NCBI GenBank assembly: GCA_965277595.1
Contig: CBDIDH010000002.1
Coordinates: 3,968,001 to 4,032,000, forward strand
From: CBDIDH01 sp965277595
GTDB lineage: Bacteria; Planctomycetota; Planctomycetia; Isosphaerales; Isosphaeraceae
Direction of reading: 5' to 3'
DNA: 64,000 bases
Part shown: positions 1 through 7,419 of the stretch, one piece after another
Layout: each line of letters opens with the position of its first letter
How positions within the stretch are numbered: the first letter of the stretch is position 1
Program-made: the position numbers and the translations under genes
Notes under the pieces: generated by a model
What the model saw: the letters and a program-made list of their open reading frames with translations, nothing else
Databases searched by the model: none
Told to the model about the DNA's origin: nothing

Positions 1-162
1 CAAAGCCTTGAGCGGCTCCTTGGGTTGCCCGGAGATATCGGCGAGGACTCCGACGACGAACGGTAACTCGACCTTCGCCATCGCCCCGTTGGTCTCGACG
101 TCATACGTGATCTGGACCCGCGGACGGCGGACCCGATCCAGCTTGTGTTGGATGCTCGACAT
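1..162 (-). CDS. tssB: Type VI secretion sheath small subunit TssB (partial, 5' end only)
   Basis: The minus strand from 162 reads into the window edge and encodes 54 residues beginning MSSIQHKLDRVRRPRVQITY and continuing through ELPFVVGVLADISG. This matches the conserved N-terminus of TssB/VipA/ImpB, the small subunit of the contractile sheath that pairs with TssC in type VI secretion. The reading frame is open to the edge, so only about a third of the usual ~165 residues is visible. The ATG at 162 is preceded by a G-rich stretch; the frame is also open somewhat further upstream, so a longer start cannot be excluded. The rest of a T6SS locus would be expected to the left of the window. Nothing else in the window is recognisably T6SS. 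Confidence 0.8.
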   Translation of the reverse strand, partial: MSSIQHKLDRVRRPRVQITYDVETNGAMAKVELPFVVGVLADISGQPKEPLKAL

Positions 163-929
163 GCAGTCCCCCAGGGGAACGGAGCGAAGGTCGTTGACAC
201 CGATGTCAGTCTCCCAGCCACGCCGTCGGGCTGGGCTCCCCGGGCTAGACGCGCTCCGGGGCGGCAGGCAATCACGATTTTCCCGCGATAGCGGCCCGCC
301 TTACCCGATCGCCGAGTCTCGAAAACCCAAGGCGCCCGGGGGAGTCGGACGCGGCCCGGACGAGGCTCGGGAGCGGTTCAGGCCGAGGACCGCTCAGCCG
401 ACGGCTATTATGTTTGGATCTTTTCCGGCGCCTTGCAAGAAAAATCTTGGGCGGATTCTCAATTGACCGCGCCCTTGATCCCTCTCAAGGTTCGTTACCG
501 ATGTTCGGGTCGGTGGTTACCGACGTTTCCATGACCTGAAAAGGCCGTGGGCAAGGAGCGGGGCAGCGCCTGGGGCGATGAAGGGGCGATCGCAAGACGA
601 GAAACGGCAGGGGGGGCCGACCGACAAGATCCCTCTTGAGGGTCTGGAAACGTCGGTCCGTGTCATTCGCGGCCAGATCCTCGAAAAATCATGGGATCGC
701 GAACAATTCCTTCAAGTTTACGTCGGCTCGCGACCGATGATAAGGATACGGGTTATCAGACGCAGACAAATCGGCGATCTAAGTCCTTGAAATCTCGGTA
801 GTTCGGAGAAAAATCAGGTTCGGATCGAGGCGCGAGACACGCTCTTGATTGTGGGGGACGCAACGACGTCCCGATGCAAGCAAAAGTCAGGATGACAGAC
901 AGTTCTCGCAAAACAAGGGAGTGAAGGCG
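163..929. other. Intergenic region, no convincing gene
   Basis: This 767-base gap separates the divergent tssB fragment and the gene at 930. A 70-codon plus-strand frame (578-790) has no recognisable motif and is probably chance. Around 619-658 there is a nested inverted repeat: outer arms GACCGAC and GTCGGTC enclose CCCTCTTGAGGG, which could form a hairpin in a leader. An AT-richer patch near 405-450 could carry the tssB promoter, but no well-spaced -35/-10 pair was found. Confidence 0.4.
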
Positions 930-1805
930 ATGCACTCGATCAAGAAGCTGACCGTTGCGGTTTTCGGTGGTGAACTGGCCCGTCGCGAGTCGGCGACGTC
1001 AACCTCAAGGGTTCGGGTTCGCAAGGAGATCGGCTGCGAGGCGATGGAGTCGCGGCAACTGCTGAACGGAGCCTGGGGCATGCACGCCGACGCGGCCCGG
1101 ACCGGCACGCCGACGGCCGACGTGCATCAGTGGGTCAAGGCTGGTGCCAGCACGACCCACACCTTCACGCCGCCGACACTGAGCGCCTCGGCCAAGGCCG
1201 ACATGACCGCGCTTCAGGCCGATCAGAAGACACTGAGCACCGAAATCAAGGCCGATACGAACCTGACCCCCTTGTTCGCCGCGGTGAAGGCCGATCAGGC
1301 GACGATTGGCAAGGCCCTCGGTGTGACAGCGCCGACGGGTGCGGGAAGCAAGGGGGCAGGTTTCCTGAACATGAAGGATCCGTCGGTCGCCGCCGGAACG
1401 ACCTCGACCGCGACGACTGGCCAGGCCGGTGACAAGGGCTTCGGACCCGGCGGCCCCGGCGGACCTCGCGGCGGGTTCATGCCCGGCGGGTTCATGGGCG
1501 CCCCGGGTGGCGCCGGGGCCTCGGCGACCTTGCCGGCGGCCATCGTCACGAAGCTGGAAGCGAAGGGGATCACCGCCGCTCAGATCACGACCTTCGAGGC
1601 CGACATGAAGGCCATTCAGACCGAGATCCAGACGGTTGACCCGACCCTTCAGGCCAAGATCAAGACCGAGGAGACCGCGCTCAAGGCCGCGATGCCCGCC
1701 CCGACCATGCACTTTGACCACATGCGAGCCACGCCGACATCAACCGCCACGACATCGACGACCGCCACGTCAACCACCTCGACCACCGGCACCTCGACCG
1801 CGTGA
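930..1805 (+). CDS. Surface-type hypothetical protein with LEPRxLL-like N-terminal motif
   Basis: A protein of 291 residues of unknown function. The ATG at 930 was chosen because GGGAG lies just upstream and because the frame upstream of it looks non-coding. The N-terminus contains MESRQLLNG, close to the LEPRxLL motif found near the start of many planctomycete cell-surface proteins. The middle holds alanine/lysine-rich helical segments of similar composition (KADMTALQADQKTL, IKADTNLTPLFAAVKADQ), then a Gly/Pro-rich linker around residues 170-195. The C-terminal ~30 residues are almost entirely Thr, Ser and Ala, as in secreted linkers or glycosylated tails. A strong hairpin terminator follows. 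Export is inferred; no enzymatic motif is visible. Confidence 0.65.
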   Translation: MHSIKKLTVAVFGGELARRESATSTSRVRVRKEIGCEAMESRQLLNGAWGMHADAARTGTPTADVHQWVKAGASTTHTFTPPTLSASAKADMTALQADQKTLSTEIKADTNLTPLFAAVKADQATIGKALGVTAPTGAGSKGAGFLNMKDPSVAAGTTSTATTGQAGDKGFGPGGPGGPRGGFMPGGFMGAPGGAGASATLPAAIVTKLEAKGITAAQITTFEADMKAIQTEIQTVDPTLQAKIKTEETALKAAMPAPTMHFDHMRATPTSTATTSTTATSTTSTTGTSTA

Positions 1806-1843
1806 CGACCTCGAATCGATCGGGCCGCTTGAGTCGGTTTGGA

Positions 1844-1877
1844 CGAAGGGCCGGGGCTCTCTCCCCCCGGCCCTTCG
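1844..1877 (+). terminator. Hairpin terminator after the gene at 930
   Basis: A perfect 13-bp stem (CGAAGGGCCGGGG at 1844-1856 and its complement at 1865-1877) encloses an 8-base loop, 38 bases after the stop codon. The downstream tract (GGCTATTTCTGG) is only moderately T-rich, so termination may be partial. Confidence 0.6.
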
Positions 1878-1971
1878 GCTATTTCTGGGTTTCAGCGCCA
1901 AGTCTCGAAAAAGGATTGGTGAGACCAAGGGGGCAAAAACAACCGACGCGTGAGGTTGTCGCATGCTCGAT

Positions 1972-2094
1972 CATGACCGAGGACCGAGGACCGAGGACCG
2001 AGGACCGAGGACCAGGTCTAAAAAATCAAGACAGGAAGCACTGGCAAGAACATCCTCGACCCTTCATCGGTCCTCGGTCATGGGTCATTGATCG
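1972..2094. repeat. Heptanucleotide repeat element (GACCGAG x5 plus inverted arm)
   Basis: Five exact tandem copies of GACCGAG occupy 1975-2009. About 60 bases later the complementary sequence CGGTCCTCGGTCAT (2068-2081) appears, followed by GGGTCATTGATCG. The two arms can pair to form a long hairpin. The same 7-bp framework recurs at several other intergenic sites in this window. Confidence 0.75.
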
Positions 2095-2212
2095 AGGCGG
2101 AAACGAACCTGAACGAGGGGCCAGGGCTCTTACCTGCCGCGCGAGGATCGGGTAATTTGATCCGATCGTTGACGATAAGGAAGCAAGAGACCCCCGAGAC
2201 CTGATCGCAGCC

Positions 2213-3199
2213 ATGCCTACCGTCCTGATCGCGCCTGGGCCGTTGCGAGGAAAGCCAGGGCCCTTTCGTGAGATCCTCAAGGAAGCGGGTTTTGATGAGT
2301 TCATCGATTACCCGGGAGATCACACGCTCACCGAGGCCGAGCTGATCGAGTCGCTGCCGAGGTGCGAGGCGATGGTGGCCGGCGGTGAACAGATCACGGC
2401 CGAACTGCTCGACAAGGCGCCAAAGCTTCGGGCGATCGCCCGGACGGGAGTCGGTTACGACGCGATCGACGTCCCCGCGGCCTCGGCCCGAAAGATTCCG
2501 ATCGTGATCGTGCCGGGGACGAACCAGGAAAGCGTCGCCGAACACACCTTCGCGCTGCTGCTCGCGCTGACGAGGAAGGTTGTCGAGTACGACGCGTTGA
2601 TGAAAGCCGGCGGCTGGACCCGTTCGCTCCTCGCGCCCTTGCGAGGCAAGACACTCGGCCTCGTCGGTTTCGGACGGATCGGCCGGGCCGTGGCGAGCCG
2701 AGCATCGGCCTTTGGAATGACCGTCGTCGCCTTTGATCCCCTCTCCGACCCGGACGCCGAGACGAAAATGGGCGTCAGGCGCGTTGAGCTTGATGACCTG
2801 CTCCGGTCGAGTGACGTGGTGAGCTTGCATCTTCCGTTGACGCGCGCAACCTTCGGTCTTTTTGATCGAACGATGTTTGCCAAAATGAAGCCCGGGGCCA
2901 TTCTGATCAACACGGCGCGCGGGGGCCTGGTTGTCGAGAACGACCTGTACGAGAGCCTGGTCACGGGGCATCTCAGCGGCGCGGGTCTTGATGTCTTCGT
3001 CGCGGAACCTCCCGAACCAGGGAACAAACTCTTGACCCTGCCGAACGTGATCGTCAGCCCGCATCTCGGCGGGATCGACACCCGGGCCATGGCCGACATG
3101 GCCGAACTCGCCGCGTCGTGCATCGCCTCGTTGAAGGCCGGACGCTGGCCGTCGGGGTGCGTCGTGAATCAGGAGCTGGAGCCGGGGTGGGTCTGGTGA
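2213..3199 (+). CDS. D-isomer-specific 2-hydroxyacid dehydrogenase (phosphoglycerate dehydrogenase-like)
   Basis: A protein of 328 residues with the two-domain fold of NAD-dependent D-2-hydroxyacid dehydrogenases. The Rossmann motif GLVGFGRIGRAV lies near residues 147-158, followed by an acidic residue at the end of the next strand (VVAFDP) that suits NAD. The catalytic Arg is in INTARGG, and the catalytic His is in SPHLGG near residue 283. The length fits short PGDH-like or glyoxylate/hydroxypyruvate reductase-type members, because there is no C-terminal ACT domain. The substrate cannot be fixed from sequence: 3-phosphoglycerate is possible, but an orphan hydroxyacid reductase is equally likely. 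It stands alone, downstream of a repeat element. Confidence 0.88.
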   Translation: MPTVLIAPGPLRGKPGPFREILKEAGFDEFIDYPGDHTLTEAELIESLPRCEAMVAGGEQITAELLDKAPKLRAIARTGVGYDAIDVPAASARKIPIVIVPGTNQESVAEHTFALLLALTRKVVEYDALMKAGGWTRSLLAPLRGKTLGLVGFGRIGRAVASRASAFGMTVVAFDPLSDPDAETKMGVRRVELDDLLRSSDVVSLHLPLTRATFGLFDRTMFAKMKPGAILINTARGGLVVENDLYESLVTGHLSGAGLDVFVAEPPEPGNKLLTLPNVIVSPHLGGIDTRAMADMAELAASCIASLKAGRWPSGCVVNQELEPGWVW

Positions 3200-3246
3200 A
3201 GATTTAGGAATAAGCTCCGATGGTCAGGCGGTTTTAAGTTGAGGGC

Positions 3247-4116
3247 GTGAGTATGTTCGTCGCGGTCGGACATGACGGGTTGCGCGTGGCGTCGAACGAC
3301 GGCAAGGATTGGAAGGACGCGAAGTCGGGCAAGGAGGGGATGGTTTACCGGGCCTTGGCATTCGGCAATAAAGTTTTCGCGACCGTCGGCAGTTACGGCG
3401 GCAAGAACATCATGGCGGCGTCCAGCGATGGCGCGGCCTGGACGGAGACAGAGAACGACGCGAAGTATTCCAGATATTATCGAGGGTTGTGCTTTGGCGA
3501 CGGTCGCTTCCTCGCGCTCGGAGGCGATCCGGGAGGGGTCGGGGTCGTCAGTGGATTTGTGTCGTCGAGCAAGGACGGAACCGCCTGGTCGGGATTTCTG
3601 GAGATCACGGGGAAGTTTATTCTGCGACGCGCCGCGTTTGGGAATGGGATTTTTGTCGGGGTTGGCGATCGGGGGCGGAGGTCGTGGTCGGTCGACGGCA
3701 CGACCTGGAACGACGTCGCCGACGTCAAGGCGATCGAGACCTTGACGGACGTCGCCTTTGGGAACGGGATTTTTGTCGGGGTTGGCTTGCATGGCCTGAG
3801 GCGGACAACCCGCGACGGCAAGACCTGGTCCGCGCCGGTTCGCGGTCAAGAGGGCGAACACCTCAACGCGGTCGTCTGGGCCAATGATCGGTTCGTGGCC
3901 GTGGCGCCGGGGGCAACTTTTACCTCGGCCGACGGCCAGACCTGGGACCGCCTTCCGAACGCAAACGCCCCGTTCACGTTTTGTTACGGCCAGAACACCT
4001 ACATCGGCGCGCGCTGGAAGGGGCGGATCTCGCGGAGCGTTGACGCCCTGAACTGGGAGGACGTCTATCGGGCGCCTCAGCATGTCGAGGCAGTCGCCTT
4101 CGGAGACTTGGCCTGA
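3247..4116 (+). CDS. BNR/Asp-box-type beta-propeller protein
   Basis: A protein of 289 residues built from about six repeats of roughly 45 residues. Each repeat pairs an FGNGIFVGVG-like strand with a DGxxW element (NDGKDW, SDGAAW, KDGTAW, VDGTTW, RDGKTW, ADGQTW), the pattern of Asp-box/BNR propellers. The GTG at 3247 follows GAGGG closely; an ATG two codons later (3253) is an equally good start. There is no signal peptide, so it is probably cytoplasmic or uses another route. Two repeats are nearly identical at the DNA level (about 3649-3667 and 3763-3786), which suggests recent duplication or gene conversion. It probably binds a ligand or protein; no catalytic sialidase residues are evident. 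Confidence 0.7.
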   Translation: MSMFVAVGHDGLRVASNDGKDWKDAKSGKEGMVYRALAFGNKVFATVGSYGGKNIMAASSDGAAWTETENDAKYSRYYRGLCFGDGRFLALGGDPGGVGVVSGFVSSSKDGTAWSGFLEITGKFILRRAAFGNGIFVGVGDRGRRSWSVDGTTWNDVADVKAIETLTDVAFGNGIFVGVGLHGLRRTTRDGKTWSAPVRGQEGEHLNAVVWANDRFVAVAPGATFTSADGQTWDRLPNANAPFTFCYGQNTYIGARWKGRISRSVDALNWEDVYRAPQHVEAVAFGDLA

Positions 4117-4129
4117 AACGAAAGCGGGG

Positions 4130-5158
4130 TCAGCGATCGCCGAGGAGTCGAGAAAACCAGCGCGGTGACTCAGAATCGGCTTCAGCCTTATCATCCGATT
4201 CCGGCTCGCGGTTCTTGCGTTTCGACCGGTTCACGAAGTTCAGGTGAGCAAAGACGGTGAACTGGCCGTGTGACTCGAATTCGTAATACCCCGCGCCGAA
4301 CTGAAAAAACGCGTGCTCGCCGGGTTCATACGTGAGAAACGGAAACGAAAGATACTCGCCCGCCTTGCCCGAGTGGATAAAAAGGTCGGTTTCAACGCCA
4401 AACGTGAATTTCTCGGTGAGCTTGTAAAAAACGTCGACGTTAATCGTCGGCCGCCAGGCGCCGAAGGGGTGGTCATCGAGCATCGTCGAACCGGGAAGAT
4501 TGGGCAAGTTCATGCTCGGCGGGTTGAATCCGCCGATCAAGGCGCGATTGGCGCCGAGGAAAATCGTGGTCGCGAAGCGCGAGTCTTCTTCGGGCTTCCA
4601 CGAAAAGATATAGACAGGCGAGCCGCCGACGAAGCCGGTCTTGAGATAGAGATCGAGCGAGACCTGATAGCCGTGAACCCAGTTTCGGTTCCGGCCGACG
4701 CCGAGTGTCCGCTGATAAAACGGGGTGAGGATTTCAAGACTGCCGTTGAAGTACGACAGGTCAAGCTCCGCCGCGCGCCAGTCGGCGAACGTGTATTCGT
4801 ATTCAATGACCTGAAGCGTGGGGGCGTTTCGGGTGTTCGTATTCAAAAGATAGTTCAATTCATTGGAATACTTCAGGTCGCCGAGCGGTCGGGTGAGGTC
4901 GAAAAAAATAGGCTCGGGCATCTCGGGAGCGCGCGGGCGATTCGAGACGTTGCCGGAAGGAAGGCCGACGATCTCGTCAAAAAGGCGCTGCAAGCGCGAG
5001 GGATCAATCGCGTGAAAGGCGGGATCAAAGGGACGCGGTGTCTCGGCGGCCTCGGATTTTGGATCGGACTCCGCGCGGGGCGCCTCGTCGTCCGCGAAGG
5101 AGGACGCGGAAAGGATCACGAAAAGCGCCAGAAGACGCGGAATGACGGTCGATCGCAA
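4130..5158 (-). CDS. Secreted/outer-membrane beta-barrel-like hypothetical protein
   Basis: A protein of 342 residues. TTG at 5158 is taken as the start because GGAG sits 7 bases upstream and a clear signal peptide follows (MRSTVIPRLLALFVILSASSFADD). After a Pro/Glu-rich linker, residues from about 85 to 315 are rich in alternating hydrophobic/aromatic strands (LDLYLKTGFVGG, FTFGVETDLFIHSG, FFQFGAGYYEFES, FTVFAHLNFVNRS), typical of outer-membrane beta-barrels or porin-like domains. The C-terminus is basic and charged. It is convergent with the propeller gene at 3247, with only 13 bases between them. No family name can be given with confidence. Confidence 0.6.
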   Translation of the reverse strand: MRSTVIPRLLALFVILSASSFADDEAPRAESDPKSEAAETPRPFDPAFHAIDPSRLQRLFDEIVGLPSGNVSNRPRAPEMPEPIFFDLTRPLGDLKYSNELNYLLNTNTRNAPTLQVIEYEYTFADWRAAELDLSYFNGSLEILTPFYQRTLGVGRNRNWVHGYQVSLDLYLKTGFVGGSPVYIFSWKPEEDSRFATTIFLGANRALIGGFNPPSMNLPNLPGSTMLDDHPFGAWRPTINVDVFYKLTEKFTFGVETDLFIHSGKAGEYLSFPFLTYEPGEHAFFQFGAGYYEFESHGQFTVFAHLNFVNRSKRKNREPESDDKAEADSESPRWFSRLLGDR

Positions 5159-5317
5159 TCGAAAGCTCCGAGGCTTTGCTTGCGGGAAGGACCAATTTCA
5201 ATCGGCGGGAAGTCGTCGACGACTTGAGAGGATCTGGCGGGGTTTTCGGTTTTGGCGCTGGTCTTGCGGAGAATTCTGGTCAGAAGAGATTTTCCACCAC
5301 GACCTGGAGGCGGTTTC

Positions 5318-5605
5318 ATGACCCTGGCGATGATTGAGAGGTTGCCCACGGGCTTGCTCTTGTGGGTTTCGATCGGCGGGGCGATTGGCTATGTTTTTGG
5401 CCTGTTCACGGTGAAGGATCGCGGCCTGGCGAATCTGCTACCGATGGCCGCGGGGGTGCTGGGAGCCTTGATCGGCGGTCTTGGCCTGGGTCTGACGCTC
5501 AACGGTTACAAGCTCTGGGAATGCAACCTCGCGGCAGTGATCGGTGCGTGTCTGCTGGCCCTGGCCTATCAGTGGTACGCGCGGCCAAAACCCATCAAAA
5601 ATTAA
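5318..5605 (+). CDS. Small integral membrane protein (GlsB/YeaQ-like topology)
   Basis: A protein of 95 residues with three predicted membrane segments: LLLWVSIGGAIGYVFGLF, LLPMAAGVLGALIGGLGLGL and NLAAVIGACLLALAYQWY. It ends with a short basic tail (ARPKPIKN). The ATG at 5318 has GGAGG 7-8 bases upstream and is preferred over an upstream in-frame start at 5252. The glycine-rich helices resemble the GlsB/YeaQ/transglycosylase-associated family of small envelope stress proteins, but the similarity is by topology only. It is divergent from the barrel gene at 5158. Confidence 0.55.
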   Translation: MTLAMIERLPTGLLLWVSIGGAIGYVFGLFTVKDRGLANLLPMAAGVLGALIGGLGLGLTLNGYKLWECNLAAVIGACLLALAYQWYARPKPIKN

Positions 5606-5621
5606 CCAGCATCAGCGCCGT

Positions 5622-6290
5622 TCAACCGCTTGCGTGGAGTGAATCCACCGCGGCGCGGAGGTCGTCGGCGGTCTCGCAGACGAAATCGGGATTCGAGGCG
5701 CGGAGGCGATCGGGGCGGAAGGCCGCCCAGAGCACGGCGGCGGTTCGTGAACCGGCCGATCGGCCCGCCTCGATGTCCACTGGTGAATCACCGGCCATCA
5801 AGATCCGATCAACAGGAACCTCCAGGCCCTTCGCGGCGAGGAAGATTCCCTCGGGGTCGGGCTTGGCCCGGATCACGTCGGTCCCTGATACGAGGAATTC
5901 GATCCGGTCGCGGATACCCAGCTCGTTCAAGCTGAACTCGGCCGGTCGACGCCCCTTGCCCGTGAACACGCCGATCCGCCAGCCAAGCTGATGCGCCGCG
6001 TGATCGATCACGTCGGCCAGGCCATCGACGATCCGAACAGCCTGACGGTGGTGCGCCTCGTGATATTCATGAAATCGGCGCACGGCCTCGTCCAGGTCGG
6101 CCTCGGGGGCGAGCAGGGCGACGCAAACGTGTTCCGGCGGCCCGAAGGTCGCCTCGATCTCCGCGTTTGTCGGCGGTCGATCGGTCCAGGGCGCGACGGC
6201 GTGTCGATATGCGTCAAAGATATGCGGCAAGGTGTCGGCAATCGTGCCGTCGAGGTCGAGAAGCAAGGCTCGCGGGTTCATCGGCGGCAT
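5622..6290 (-). CDS. HAD-superfamily phosphatase (phosphoglycolate phosphatase / PpaX-like)
   Basis: A protein of 222 residues with the four HAD motifs. LLLDLDGTIADT near the N-terminus holds the nucleophile and acid/base aspartates, a conserved Thr lies in GVFTGKGRR, a Lys in RAKPDPEG, and the acidic pair in MAGDSPVDIEAG. The helical cap lies between motifs 1 and 2, as in Gph/PpaX-type enzymes, which dephosphorylate phosphoglycolate or pyrophosphate. The exact substrate is not determinable. An alternative start is ATG at 6281. Its end lies 16 bases from the convergent gene at 5318. Confidence 0.85.
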   Translation of the reverse strand: MPPMNPRALLLDLDGTIADTLPHIFDAYRHAVAPWTDRPPTNAEIEATFGPPEHVCVALLAPEADLDEAVRRFHEYHEAHHRQAVRIVDGLADVIDHAAHQLGWRIGVFTGKGRRPAEFSLNELGIRDRIEFLVSGTDVIRAKPDPEGIFLAAKGLEVPVDRILMAGDSPVDIEAGRSAGSRTAAVLWAAFRPDRLRASNPDFVCETADDLRAAVDSLHASG

Positions 6291-6346
6291 CCACTCCGAG
6301 AATTTTCCGGCCGGGCGACGAGACGGACGCCTCGTTTGTTCTTACA

Positions 6347-6396
6347 GGACAAAGGACCGAGGGCAGATTTTGTCCTTTGCCCTCTGCCCTTTGCCC
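6347..6396. repeat. Heptanucleotide repeat hairpin (GGRCARA / TTTGYCC family)
   Basis: Three heptads (GGACAAA, GGACCGA, GGGCAGA at 6347-6367) are followed almost immediately by four complementary heptads (TTTGTCC, TTTGCCC, TCTGCCC, TTTGCCC at 6369-6396). Together they form a near-perfect hairpin. The element sits between the HAD gene and the zinc-ribbon gene. Confidence 0.75.
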
Positions 6397-6402
6397 TAGA
6401 AG

Positions 6403-7005
6403 TCAATGAACGCGCCAGACGTAATGACCGGCGAGCAAACCGGTGAAGAAGGCGAAGCCAAGAGCCAGCAAGACAAAGAGCGACCACGAGGCCACGACCG
6501 ATCGGGGCAAGATCAAATCGCGAGACCGCGCGCTGATCTGAGGTTGCTCGCGGGCTTTTCTGGGCTTGCCGTCGACCTTGATCGGCGGCACGGAGTCCGG
6601 CTCGGAATCTTCAACGGGCGTGGGGGCCAGCGCAGGTTCCGCTTGCGGAGGCGGCTCGGGACTGAGGAAGGGGGTTGACGCCGTCACCGTCGGCCAGATT
6701 TCCGTTCGATCCACCGAGGCGACGCCGGGCTGAACGCGAATATCCTCGGGACGGATGTCGGGGATGCTGGGACTCGGAGCCTGGGGAGGCGTCGCCAGAT
6801 CGGTCGGAAGCGTCGAGAAAAACGGCGTCGGCTCGTCGAGAGGCGCCGGGGCGCCGGGATCGGCGGGCGTCGAGTTGGACTCATCAGGTTGCGGAACGAC
6901 CAATTCGGCCAGACATCGCGGGCAGCCGACGACTTCACCGGCCTTGTGTCGACCGACGCCGAGAAGCTGGTTGCATCGATAACAACGGAATTTGATCGGG
7001 TCCAA
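6403..7005 (-). CDS. Zinc-ribbon, membrane-anchored hypothetical protein
   Basis: A protein of about 200 residues. The N-terminus FRCYRCNQLL followed by VVGCPRCLAEL forms a CxxC...CxxC zinc ribbon typical of many planctomycete proteins. It is followed by a long Pro/Glu/Ser-rich disordered region (about residues 50-165) and one C-terminal membrane helix (SWSLFVLLALGFAFFTGLLAG). TTG at 7005 is preferred because it gives the usual DPIKFRC start with an upstream GAGG; a GTG at 7062 would add 19 residues. The topology is a cytoplasmic ribbon tethered by a tail anchor. The function is unknown. Confidence 0.6.
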   Translation of the reverse strand: MDPIKFRCYRCNQLLGVGRHKAGEVVGCPRCLAELVVPQPDESNSTPADPGAPAPLDEPTPFFSTLPTDLATPPQAPSPSIPDIRPEDIRVQPGVASVDRTEIWPTVTASTPFLSPEPPPQAEPALAPTPVEDSEPDSVPPIKVDGKPRKAREQPQISARSRDLILPRSVVASWSLFVLLALGFAFFTGLLAGHYVWRVH

Positions 7006-7419
7006 TGCGCGTCCAGCCTCGAAACTTGGAAGAATTCCTTCGCATACATCCGCGACCTTCACAGACTACGCGACTTCCGCGCGATTGCCAACCGGTTCAA
7101 GCTCGTTTCCCTTCCCGCCCAGCGCGGAGGACTAACGACCGATGTCCTCGGGACGACTCGACGCAAGAAACAGGGGCCTTGTCGCAGGAGTTTCGTTCCT
7201 TGAATCCCGGTTTGAGCAGCCAGGCGCAGACAGCCAGTATGCCTTGATCGTTTCGGTCGACTCGATCCCGATCGCCCTCGCGAACGCTCGGCCGCTTGAC
7301 CGCGTCGGGCAAGTTGTCACAATGGTGGCGCGGGGGTTATGCGGAACGGAACGAGGATTGACGGCAAGACTCAAGGCGTGACTAGGTCGGCCTGACCAGG
7401 CGCGAGGATATCCAGGACG
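7006..7419. other. Intergenic region with candidate promoter
   Basis: No supported gene lies here. Several short frames exist, but none has protein-like composition. The only notable element is a possible promoter at 7296-7323. Confidence 0.4.
7296..7323 (+). promoter_or_regulatory. Candidate sigma-70 promoter for the gene at 7420
   Basis: TTGACC (7296-7301) and CACAAT (7318-7323) are separated by 16 bases. The -10 is weak, so this is tentative. Confidence 0.35.

Noticed and set aside
578..790. 70-codon plus-strand frame as a gene
   Set aside because: No motif, weak start context and unusual composition; kept only as a note in the intergenic entry.
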